A stretch of DNA of 33,119 nt from Pseudonocardia nigra (GTDB lineage: Bacteria > Actinomycetota > Actinomycetes > Mycobacteriales > Pseudonocardiaceae). The stretch covers positions 1 to 33,119 of the forward strand of contig NZ_JAHKRK010000064.1 of assembly GCF_019396355.1 (NCBI RefSeq). The letters are read 5' to 3'. The translations under genes were made by a program, and so were the position numbers. The notes under the pieces are model-generated. The model had not been told where the DNA came from, made no database searches, and was given only the letters and a program-made list of their open reading frames with translations. Below, piece after piece: positions 1 to 7,301 of this stretch. The stretch's first letter is position 1. Each line of letters begins with the position of its first letter.

Positions 1-2
1 CC

Positions 3-491
3 GACGTCGTCCTCCCGCACGCCGGTGGCCACCGGCAGCCGCTGGCCGCGGCCTACCGCACGGCGCTCGCGCCCGTCGTCGCCGAGCTCGTGGCCGACGG
101 GCGGCTCAAGCTCGCGATGCTGTTCGACCATTGCCGAGTCTGCCGCGTCGACGACGGCGCCCTGCTCGCCGACGGGCGGCTCGCGGCCGTCGACCCCGCG
201 CTCGACTCGGTGCTGAACGTGAACGAGCCCGGCGACTACCGGTCCGCCCGGGAGCGGCCGGCGCCCGAGGTCACCGTGCAGCGGTACGGGGCGCTGGCGA
301 CGGGCGGCGGGCAGCGCGGGCGGGTCACCGTGCGGGCGGCGACGCTGGCCGCGGCCGCCGCGGCCGTCGGGCTGGCGCTGGACCGGCACGTCGTCGCGGC
401 CGTCGACGGCGACCAGATGACCCGCGACCCGGAGACGCCCCTCGCGGCGGGCGACACCGTGGCCTTCCTGTCCGCAGACGCCGGCGGCTGA
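3..491 (+). CDS. MobA-like nucleotidyltransferase fused to MoaD/ThiS-like sulfur carrier (5' partial)
   Basis: The gene enters from the left edge and is open from base 3, so its N-terminal NTP-binding loop is missing. The first ~85 visible residues match the C-terminal half of MobA/MocA molybdopterin nucleotidyltransferases: an HRQPLAAAYR stretch fits the family 'QPL-A-YR' motif, and SVLNVNEPGDY fits 'NvNTPeD'. About 75 residues of a beta-grasp MoaD/ThiS-type domain follow. The protein ends in ALSADAGG-like sequence, with the terminal Gly-Gly that is adenylated and thiocarboxylated in MoaD and ThiS. The stop lies 28 bases before the aldehyde oxidoreductase gene on the same strand. By family knowledge the carrier would donate sulfur for molybdopterin synthesis and the MobA part would attach a nucleotide. 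Serving the neighbouring tungsten enzyme is inference. The fusion is seen directly; exact nucleotide specificity cannot be told without the N terminus. Confidence 0.82.
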   Translation, partial: DVVLPHAGGHRQPLAAAYRTALAPVVAELVADGRLKLAMLFDHCRVCRVDDGALLADGRLAAVDPALDSVLNVNEPGDYRSARERPAPEVTVQRYGALATGGGQRGRVTVRAATLAAAAAAVGLALDRHVVAAVDGDQMTRDPETPLAAGDTVAFLSADAGG

Positions 492-506
492 CGCAGCGGC
501 GCGGCC

Positions 507-512
507 TACGCT
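507..512 (+). promoter_or_regulatory. -10-like hexamer, leaderless start of the AOR gene
   Basis: TACGCT lies 7 nt before the GTG at 520, the spacing expected when transcription starts on the start codon. No Shine-Dalgarno sequence is visible and no good -35 box is seen. Confidence 0.45.
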
Positions 513-519
513 GGGCACC

Positions 520-2319
520 GTGGCAGGTGGGTACTTCGGCAGGGCGCTCGTCGTCGACGTCGACGGAGCGGGCGCGACCGGTGGCCCGCTGCCCCTGGAC
601 GAGCGGGTGCTGCGCGCCTACCTCGGCGGCGCCGGGCTCGGCACGTGGCTGCTGCACCGGCTGGCCCCGGCCGGGGTCGACCCGCTGGCCCCAGAGGCGC
701 CACTGACGTTCGTGTTCTCCCCGCTGGTGGGCACGCCGCTCACGACGAGCGCGAAGTTCGCGGTCGTGGCCAAGTCCCCGCTGACCGGGCTCATCACCGA
801 CGCGCTGGCGTCGTCGCAGTTCGCGATCTCCGGCAAGCTCACCGGGCACGACGCGATCGTGGTCCGCGGGCGGGCCGACACGCTGTCGGTGCTGCTGGTC
901 GACGCGTCCGGCGTGCGGCTGGAGCCGGCTCCCGAGCTGGCCGGGCTGCCCGCCGCCGAGGCGGAGACGGCGCTGCGGGAGCGGTTCGGGCGCGGCTGGC
1001 GCAGCGCCGCGATCGGACCGGCCGGGGAGCGCGGCGTCCGGTACGCGACGATCAGCCACGACGGCAGGCACGCCGGCCGCGGTGGCCTCGGTGCCGTGCT
1101 GGGCGCGAAGAACCTCAAGGCCGTGCTGGTCAGGGCCGGCGCGCGCGTCGACGTCGCCGACCCGCCCGCCGTGCTCGCCGCGGCGAAGGACCTCCGCGGG
1201 CGCAGCTTCGGCCCGGCCACGGCCAAGTACCGGGAGCTCGGCACGCTGGCCAACCTGCTGGCGTTCAACGCCGTGTCCACGCTGCCGACCCGCAACTTCA
1301 CCGCTGCCACCTTCGAGGACGCGCCCCGGCTGGCCGCCGAGGAGCTGCACGAGCTGCGCGGCGTGGCCCGCAACAGCTGCGCGTCGTGCTCGATCGGCTG
1401 CGAGCACATCTACTCCCGCAAGGGCGGCGGATCGCAGCGGATGGAGTACGAGAACGTCTTCGCGCTCGGCCCGCTGTGCGGGGTGTCCGACCCCGACGAC
1501 GTGTTCGCCGCGAGTTCCCGCTGCGACGAGCTCGGCCTGGACACGATCTCCGCGGGCGGCACGATCGCGTGGGCGATGGAGTGTGCGGAGCGCGGGCTGA
1601 TCGACGCGCCGTGGCTGCGCTTCGGCGACGGTGCCGCACTGCTGCGGGCGCTGGACGAGATCGGCGCGCGTTCCCCCGGTCTCGGGGAGCTGCTGGCCGA
1701 GGGCTCGCGCGCGGCAGCCGCCGTCGTCGGGCAGGGGTCGATCGACTTCGCGCCGCAGGTCAAGGGCCTGGAACTGCCCGGGTACGAGCCGCGGTCGCTG
1801 CAGGCGATGGCGCTCGGGCTCGCGGTGAACGCCCGCGGCGCCGACCACAACCGGTCCGGGGCCTACGAGGCCGACCTGTCCGGGGCGGTGGACCGGCTGG
1901 CCGGCGGGCAGGCGCACGTCGCGGCCGCGATCGGCACCGAGGACCGCGCCGCCGTGATGGACTCGATGATCCTCTGCAAGTTCCTCCGCGGTGTGTTCGA
2001 GGAGCCTTTCGTCGAGTGGGCGGCACTGCTGCGGCCCGTCACCGGCTGGGACGTCACCGCCGACGAGCTGCGCGCCACCGCCCGCCGGATCGTGCTCGCC
2101 AAGCGGGTGTTCAACCTCCGCGAGGGCGCCACCGCCGCCGACGACACCCTGCCCGCCCGGATGCTCGAGACACCCCTGCAGCTCGACTCCGGCCGGACCG
2201 CCGCTCTCACTGCCGAACGCCTGCAGTCGATGGTGCACGCCTACTACGCGGCCCGCGGCCTGGACGACACGGGCCACCCGGACCCGGACGCCCTCCCCGA
2301 CCTCCTCCTCACGCCCTGA
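520..2319 (+). CDS. aor: tungsten-type aldehyde:ferredoxin oxidoreductase
   Basis: This 599-residue protein is a full-length member of the AOR family, which oxidises aldehydes to acids in the cytoplasm using a tungsten bis-pterin cofactor and one 4Fe-4S cluster. The cluster ligands are visible as Cys287, Cys290, Cys294 (C-x2-C-x3-C) and Cys486, close to the Pyrococcus furiosus numbering. Both pterin-contact motifs are present: DELGLD at 336-341 and DSMILC at 481-486. The start GTG at 520 sits 7 nt after a -10-like hexamer, and the product begins with the family-typical GGYFGRALVVDV. It follows a MobA-MoaD fusion gene by 28 bases, and two MoeA genes lie within 9 kb. No ferredoxin or separate electron-transfer subunit is visible nearby. 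Substrate unknown. Tungsten rather than molybdenum is inferred from the family. Confidence 0.93.
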   Translation: MAGGYFGRALVVDVDGAGATGGPLPLDERVLRAYLGGAGLGTWLLHRLAPAGVDPLAPEAPLTFVFSPLVGTPLTTSAKFAVVAKSPLTGLITDALASSQFAISGKLTGHDAIVVRGRADTLSVLLVDASGVRLEPAPELAGLPAAEAETALRERFGRGWRSAAIGPAGERGVRYATISHDGRHAGRGGLGAVLGAKNLKAVLVRAGARVDVADPPAVLAAAKDLRGRSFGPATAKYRELGTLANLLAFNAVSTLPTRNFTAATFEDAPRLAAEELHELRGVARNSCASCSIGCEHIYSRKGGGSQRMEYENVFALGPLCGVSDPDDVFAASSRCDELGLDTISAGGTIAWAMECAERGLIDAPWLRFGDGAALLRALDEIGARSPGLGELLAEGSRAAAAVVGQGSIDFAPQVKGLELPGYEPRSLQAMALGLAVNARGADHNRSGAYEADLSGAVDRLAGGQAHVAAAIGTEDRAAVMDSMILCKFLRGVFEEPFVEWAALLRPVTGWDVTADELRATARRIVLAKRVFNLREGATAADDTLPARMLETPLQLDSGRTAALTAERLQSMVHAYYAARGLDDTGHPDPDALPDLLLTP

Positions 2320-2338
2320 CCGGTCTTCGCCCGGGTCA
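2317..2338. terminator. possible bidirectional hairpin between convergent genes
   Basis: A 7-bp stem with one bulged G and a 7-nt loop spans exactly from the TGA of the AOR gene to the TCA (stop) of the opposing transporter gene. There is no T-tract on either side, so function as a terminator is uncertain. Confidence 0.3.
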
Positions 2339-3838
2339 GAACGTCAGCAGCGGGTCGCCGAAGAAGTCGGCGACGAAGTTGACGAAGAAGAAGCCGAAGA
2401 ACAGGAAGTTGAGCACCAGGATGACGTAGTGCCATGGCCGCGGACGGGCCGCCTTGGGCAGCCGGCTGTTGAGGTACATGAGCAGGAACGGGTAGATCAG
2501 CGCGCCCAGGTTGGACATGTTCGCCGAGAACTGCACGAGCGTCACCGGCACCGCGAGGTGCAGGATGATCGAGATAGCCACCAGCAGCACGACCATGAAC
2601 GGGTAGTAGAAGCGACGCGGGTCGCCCTCGATGAGGACCTTCATCCGCGGGCTGACCGCGGGGGCCGCGTCGGTCACCACGCGGACCATCGCCTCGAAGA
2701 TGCCGAGCTGGGTGGAGAACAGGATGAGCACGCCCATCACGAGCATCAGGTAGAACATGCCCGTCCCGTACTCCGTCTGCATCGCGCTCGCGATGAACGT
2801 GGGCACGTTGGCCGCGGTGGGCTGCTCGCCCGACAGCGCCACGGCGTGCGACATCAGCACGGTCGGCAGCAGCATGCCCAGCATCGCGCCGACGAAGAAC
2901 ACGCCCCACATGTCGACCATCAGCAGCCGGTACCAGCGCCGCCAGCGGCCGGTGTTGCGCTCGTCGTCGGGGAACGTGACGCCCACCGAGAGCAGCTCGC
3001 GCTGCTCACCGCGCATGCCGGAGATGAATCCGGTGCGGTAGCCCATCCCGTAGCCCTTGTCGCGGTAGTGGCCCATGACGTACCAGTTCAGCCCGGACGC
3101 GAGTGCGGTGAACCCGGCCAGCCCTCCGATCTGGGTGGCGGTGATACCCGCGGGCGGGGCGGCTGGGGTGACGAACCCGCGGATCCCCTCCCACCACACC
3201 TCCCACGGCACGACGATGAGGTTGACCACCACCAGCGTGATCAGGATCGAGCCCACCATGACCCAGTTGGACAGCTCGAGGGCGCGGCTGACCCGCCGCG
3301 CGGCCGCGGTGATCAGGAAGACGACGACCAGCAGGCCGATCGCGTACCACCGCGTCTGCTGGACCTCGGCCGCCTCCGCGACCCGCCCGTTGACCAGCGC
3401 GAACAGGCCCTGCCCTGCCGAACCGGCCCACCCGCCCGCGATGAACGCGAAGATCACGACGAACACCGACAGCGGGATCCACAGCATCTTGCCCGGTGGC
3501 ACCCGCCCCCAGCCGACGACGGGCGTCTCGCCGGTCGCCATCACGTACCGGGCGCACTCGACGTTGTAGAACGTCTGGAGCAGCGCCGAGACGAGGATCA
3601 CCCAGCCGACCCCGACGAACCCGAACTGGCCCACCGCCTGCGGGCCGAGCAGCCACTCACCGCTGCCGATCGAGATACCGAGCGCGATGAGGCTCGGGCC
3701 GATCACGAACATGACCAGCTGCCGGGGACCGATCCGGGAGACCGCGAACGCCTCCTCCGGCGTCGGCAGGTCCGCCAGCTCGAGGTCGGGCCGGCTGGTG
3801 CCGAGCGGGTAGTTCCGGCTGGGCTGCACCTCGGTCAT
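2336..3838 (-). CDS. divergent Nramp-like membrane transporter
   Basis: A 500-residue polytopic membrane protein with about 11 hydrophobic segments and a charged N-terminal tail of ~40 residues. The first membrane segment (GPSLIALGISIGSGEW, about 47-62) aligns with TM1 of Nramp metal transporters, but the metal-binding DPGN is replaced by GSGE (58-61). An MGH tripeptide at 255-257 could stand for the TM6 MPH motif; a structural alignment is needed. Canonical Nramps import Mn2+ or Fe2+ with protons. With Asp and Asn gone, the substrate here cannot be assumed. The ATG at 3838 has a GGGGG run 7 bases upstream on the minus strand. It converges on the AOR gene with a 16-bp gap and is divergent from the ABC exporter. 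A link to tungsten metabolism is only positional. Confidence 0.8.
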   Translation of the reverse strand: MTEVQPSRNYPLGTSRPDLELADLPTPEEAFAVSRIGPRQLVMFVIGPSLIALGISIGSGEWLLGPQAVGQFGFVGVGWVILVSALLQTFYNVECARYVMATGETPVVGWGRVPPGKMLWIPLSVFVVIFAFIAGGWAGSAGQGLFALVNGRVAEAAEVQQTRWYAIGLLVVVFLITAAARRVSRALELSNWVMVGSILITLVVVNLIVVPWEVWWEGIRGFVTPAAPPAGITATQIGGLAGFTALASGLNWYVMGHYRDKGYGMGYRTGFISGMRGEQRELLSVGVTFPDDERNTGRWRRWYRLLMVDMWGVFFVGAMLGMLLPTVLMSHAVALSGEQPTAANVPTFIASAMQTEYGTGMFYLMLVMGVLILFSTQLGIFEAMVRVVTDAAPAVSPRMKVLIEGDPRRFYYPFMVVLLVAISIILHLAVPVTLVQFSANMSNLGALIYPFLLMYLNSRLPKAARPRPWHYVILVLNFLFFGFFFVNFVADFFGDPLLTF

Positions 3839-3939
3839 CGATACCCCCGACTATGAGGTTGATCACAACAGGATGACCGCGCCCCCCATCCGGGTCAAGT
3901 CCCCGCTTGCGTGCCCATCGGTCGACCGGCGATCCGTCC

Positions 3940-3970
3940 TTGACCTGTACCTCACTTCAACTCCTAGCCT
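3940..3970 (+). promoter_or_regulatory. MerR-type promoter with 19-bp spacer
   Basis: TTGACC (3940-3945) and TAGCCT (3965-3970) are separated by 19 bp rather than 17. The spacer and -35 contain an imperfect dyad TTGACCT-N7-ACTTCAA (3940-3960). A stretched spacer overlapped by a dyad is the hallmark of MerR-family activated promoters. It points at the ABC exporter gene. No merR gene is in the window. Confidence 0.6.
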
Positions 3971-4010
3971 CGCCGACGACGGCCGCGGAAAAGCGGACGA
4001 GAACTGTCGG

Positions 4011-4044
4011 TCCCCCTCGCCACACTGATGTCCGCCGAGGGGGA
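4011..4044 (+). other. leader hairpin upstream of the ABC exporter
   Basis: A perfect 9-bp inverted repeat, TCCCCCTCG (4011-4019) and CGAGGGGGA (4036-4044), flanks a 16-nt loop in the ~145-nt leader between the MerR-type promoter and the start codon. It has no following T-tract. A role in mRNA stability or translation is inference. Confidence 0.4.
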
Positions 4045-4118
4045 GGTGCCCCGCACCGATGAGTTCCGGCCGCCGCGGCCGTCTTCAGATGCAGGGTGCA
4101 CGAGCGAGGGAGCAAGCG

Positions 4119-6014
4119 ATGAGCATGGAGATGACGGCGTGGACCTCGATGTACCACGCCATGCACGCGGAAGAGGAGCGGCGCGCGTTCTCCAGAGCCA
4201 CGCTGCGCCGCATCCTCACCTTCGCGCGCCCGCACCGCAGACAGCTGGCCGCGTTCCTCGCGCTCAGCGTCGTGGGCGCGGTGCTCGTGGTGGCCACGCC
4301 GCTGCTGGCCGGCCGGGTCATCGACGCGATCACCGGGCGGGAGGACGTCGGCCTGGTCGTCGGGCTCGCCGCACTCATCGCCGTGATCGCGGTGGCGGAG
4401 GCCGGGTTGAGCGTCGCCACCCGCTGGTACTCCGCCCGCATCGGCGAGGACCTCATCCTCGACCTGCGCGCCGCGGTGTTCGACCACGTCCAGCGCATGC
4501 CGGTCGCGTTCTTCACCCGCACCCGCACGGGCGCGCTGGTCAGCAGGCTCAACAACGACGTCATCGGGGCGCAGCGCGCGTTCAGCGACACGCTGTCCGG
4601 CGTGGCGGGCAACCTCGTCACGCTCGCGCTCACCCTCGGCGTGATGCTGAGCCTGTCGTGGCGGATCACGCTGCTCGCGCTGGTGCTGCTGCCCGTCTTC
4701 GTGGTGCCCGCGCGGCGGATGGGCAAGCGGCTCGCCGGGCTGGAGCGCGAGGCGGCCGACCACAACGCGGCCATGGGCACGCAGATGACCGAACGCTTCT
4801 CGGCGCCGGGCGCCACGCTGGTGAAGCTGTTCGGCAGGCCCGCCGACGAGTCCCACGAGTTCCGGCTGCGCGCCGCCCGCGTCCGCGACATCGGGGTGCG
4901 CACCGCGATGGTGCAGTGGGTGTTCGTCACGGCGCTCACGCTCGTGTCGGCGCTCGCGCTGGCCCTGGTCTACGGGCTCGGGGGCTGGCTCGCCATCTCC
5001 GGCACCCTCGCCGCGGGCGACGTCGTCGCGCTGTCGCTGCTGCTCACCCGCCTGTACGCCCCGCTCACGGCGCTCGCCAGCGCCCGGGTCGAGGTGATGA
5101 GCGCGCTCGTGAGCTTCGAGCGGGTCTTCGAGGTGCTCGACCTGCCGCCGCTGATCCAGGAGCCCGCGGAACCGGCCACCGTGCCCGACGGCCCGGTGTC
5201 GGTCGAGTTCGAGAACGTCCGGTTCAGCTACCCGTCGGCCGACAAGGTGTCGCTGGCGTCGCTGGAGGACGTCGCCCAGCTCGACAACCGCGGGGGCGTC
5301 GAGGTGCTGCACGATGTGTCGTTCCGCGCCGAGCCCGGGCAGATGGTGGCGCTGGTGGGGTCGTCCGGGGCGGGCAAGTCCACGGTGGCGCAGCTGCTCC
5401 CCCGGCTCTACGACGTCGACGCCGGGGCCGTGCGGCTGGGCGGCGTCGACGTCCGTGAGCTGTCCTCCGACACGATGCGCGCCACCCTCGGGCTCGTCAC
5501 GCAGGACGGGCACCTGTTCCACGAGTCGATCCGCTCCAACCTCCTGCTCGCCCGGCCCGAGGCCGACGAGGCCGAGCTGTGGGACGTCCTGCGCCGGGCC
5601 CGCCTCGGCGGGCTCGTCGCGTCGCTGCCCGACGGGCTCGACACGGTCGTCGGCGAGCGCGGCTACCGACTGTCCGGCGGCGAGCGGCAGCGGCTCACGA
5701 TCGCCCGGCTCCTGCTCGCCCGCCCGCGGGTGGTGGTGCTCGACGAGGCCACCGCACATCTCGACTCCACGTCGGAGGCCGCGGTGCAGGAGGCGCTCGT
5801 CGAGGCGTTGGAGGGGCGCACGGCGGTGGTCATCGCGCACCGGCTGTCCACGATCCGCGCCGCCGACCTCATCCTCGTCGTCGAGGACGGCCGGGTCGTC
5901 GAGCGCGGCACCCACGGCGAGCTCCTGGCCTGGGGCGGGCGCTACGCCGAACTGCACCGCACGCAGTTCGACCAGCCGGTCGACGCCGAGGCGGTGGCGC
6001 TGGCCGGGAGCTGA
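4119..6014 (+). CDS. ABC exporter, fused membrane and ATPase domains
   Basis: A 631-residue half-transporter of the MsbA/LmrA/ATM1 type. Six membrane helices occupy about residues 35-310. The nucleotide-binding domain follows, with Walker A GSSGAGKS (K420), a Q-loop in LVTQDGHLF, the signature LSGGE (518-522), Walker B D542-E543 and the H-loop His574. All catalytic residues are present, so it should be an active homodimeric exporter of a drug, lipid or peptide. The ATG at 4119 is chosen over an upstream in-frame ATG at 4059 because AGGGAG ends 6 nt before it and the family begins near here. The short insertion between the first NBD strand and Walker A (DKVSLASLEDVAQLDNRGG) is seen in many actinobacterial homologs. 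A MerR-type promoter lies upstream, suggesting induction by a toxic ligand. Substrate unknown. Confidence 0.92.
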   Translation: MSMEMTAWTSMYHAMHAEEERRAFSRATLRRILTFARPHRRQLAAFLALSVVGAVLVVATPLLAGRVIDAITGREDVGLVVGLAALIAVIAVAEAGLSVATRWYSARIGEDLILDLRAAVFDHVQRMPVAFFTRTRTGALVSRLNNDVIGAQRAFSDTLSGVAGNLVTLALTLGVMLSLSWRITLLALVLLPVFVVPARRMGKRLAGLEREAADHNAAMGTQMTERFSAPGATLVKLFGRPADESHEFRLRAARVRDIGVRTAMVQWVFVTALTLVSALALALVYGLGGWLAISGTLAAGDVVALSLLLTRLYAPLTALASARVEVMSALVSFERVFEVLDLPPLIQEPAEPATVPDGPVSVEFENVRFSYPSADKVSLASLEDVAQLDNRGGVEVLHDVSFRAEPGQMVALVGSSGAGKSTVAQLLPRLYDVDAGAVRLGGVDVRELSSDTMRATLGLVTQDGHLFHESIRSNLLLARPEADEAELWDVLRRARLGGLVASLPDGLDTVVGERGYRLSGGERQRLTIARLLLARPRVVVLDEATAHLDSTSEAAVQEALVEALEGRTAVVIAHRLSTIRAADLILVVEDGRVVERGTHGELLAWGGRYAELHRTQFDQPVDAEAVALAGS

Positions 6015-6071
6015 CGCCCGCGCCGATCGGTCGGTCGGTCGACGTTACTGTCGGTCCGTGCGGGTCCGAGG

Positions 6072-7301
6072 GTGGGAGAGTTGAGCGGCCGGGAGTTCTT
6101 CGCCACGCGCACGGTCGCCGAGGCCCTCGAGGGCTTCCGCCCCGCCCGCCGCACGCGGATCGAGCCGGTGCCGCTCGCGGCCGCCCTGCACCGCGTCCCG
6201 GCGGCGGACGTGCCCGCCGGCGCACCGCTGCCCGGGTTCGCGAAGTCCACGGTGGACGGTTACGCGGTCAGGGCGGCCGACACGTACGGAGCGTCGGAGG
6301 GCCTGCCGTCCTACCTGGACCTGGCGGGCGCCGTCCGAATGGGCGTGGCCCCCACCGTCGCCGTCCCGCCCGGCGGGTGCGTGGCGGTGCCCACCGGCGG
6401 GGTCCTGCCGGACGGGGCCGACGCCGTCGTCATGGTCGAGCACACGGCCGAGAGCATGCCCGGGACGATCGAGGTCACGCGGCCCGTCGCCCCCGGCGCG
6501 GGCACCGTACGGGCCGACGAGGACGTGGCCGCCGGCGCGTCGCTGGTGCCGGGCGGGCGACCGCTGCGGGCCCCCGACCTCGGCCTGCTCGCCGCCGCCG
6601 GTGTCACCGAGGTCGAGGTGCACGCCCGCCCGGTGGTCGCGATCGTGTCCACGGGCGACGAGGTCGTGCCACCGTCCACTGTGGCCCTGCGGCCGGGCCA
6701 GGTGCGCGACGCCACCGCGTCGGCGCTCGCCGGGCTCGTCCAGGACGCCGGCGGGGACCCGGTGCTCGCCGGCATCGTCGGAGACGACGCGGAGGCATTG
6801 GAGGCCACCCTGCGGGAGTGCCTGCGCGACGCCGACCTCGTGGTTGTCTCGGCGGGCTCGTCGGTCGGTGCCCGCGACGAGACGGCGGGGGCGGTCGAGC
6901 GCCTCGGCACGATCTGGTGCCACGGGCTCGCGGTGAAACCCGGCAAGCCGACGCTGCTGGCCGACTGCGCGGGCGTCCCGCTGATCGGCCTCCCGGGCAA
7001 CCCGCTGTCGGCGCTCGTGGTGTTCCGGCTGGTCGGCGTGCCGCTGCTGTGGCGGCTCGCCGGCTGCCCCGCCCCACCCCCGGAGCCGACGTCCCGCGCC
7101 CGGCTGGCCCGTGACGTGGCGTCGGCGGCGGGCCGGCTCGACATCGTGCAGGTCGCGCTGCACGACGACGTGGCCGAGCCGGTGTTCGGGCCGTCGGCCC
7201 TGCTGTCGGTGCTCACCCGGGCCGACGGGTACGTGCGGATCCCCGAACCCGCCACCGGCCTGGCGGCAGGCACCGAGGTCGAGGTCGTCCGCTACCGCTG
7301 A
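6072..7301 (+). CDS. moeA: molybdopterin molybdenumtransferase MoeA (paralog 1)
   Basis: The 409-residue product is a full-length MoeA, which inserts molybdate or tungstate into adenylated molybdopterin. Visible motifs are VDGYAVRA (61-68, usually MDGYAVRA), VPTGGVLPDGADAVV, STGDEVVPP, SAGSSVGARDETAGAV, GLAVKPGKP and GLPGNPLSALV. The C-terminal beta-barrel domain ends in EVEVVRYR. The start is uncertain: GTG at 6072 or TTG at 6081, the latter with a GGTGGG run a few bases upstream. A TACTGT -10-like box lies at 6046-6051. The gene lies 57 bases after the ABC exporter and its end overlaps the convergent FAD oxidoreductase gene by 10 bases. Metal choice (Mo versus W) cannot be read from sequence. 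Its location 4 kb from a tungsten-type oxidoreductase makes a tungsten role plausible. Confidence 0.9.
   Translation: MGELSGREFFATRTVAEALEGFRPARRTRIEPVPLAAALHRVPAADVPAGAPLPGFAKSTVDGYAVRAADTYGASEGLPSYLDLAGAVRMGVAPTVAVPPGGCVAVPTGGVLPDGADAVVMVEHTAESMPGTIEVTRPVAPGAGTVRADEDVAAGASLVPGGRPLRAPDLGLLAAAGVTEVEVHARPVVAIVSTGDEVVPPSTVALRPGQVRDATASALAGLVQDAGGDPVLAGIVGDDAEALEATLRECLRDADLVVVSAGSSVGARDETAGAVERLGTIWCHGLAVKPGKPTLLADCAGVPLIGLPGNPLSALVVFRLVGVPLLWRLAGCPAPPPEPTSRARLARDVASAAGRLDIVQVALHDDVAEPVFGPSALLSVLTRADGYVRIPEPATGLAAGTEVEVVRYR

Noticed and set aside
325..2277. 650-codon open frame on the minus strand opposite the AOR gene
   Set aside because: It is a GC-rich shadow frame of a well-supported gene, with Arg/Gly/His-rich sequence lacking any domain pattern. 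The similar long frames opposite other genes (for example 3957-5957, 9343-12156, 15126-17831, 28081-30498) were rejected for the same reason.
2317..2338. Hairpin between AOR and transporter as a confident terminator
   Set aside because: The stem is bulged and lacks a T-tract, so it is listed only as a low-confidence feature.
6027..6040. TCGG repeated 3.5 times upstream of moeA
   Set aside because: It is short and within the chance range for this base composition; no dyad or known motif matches.
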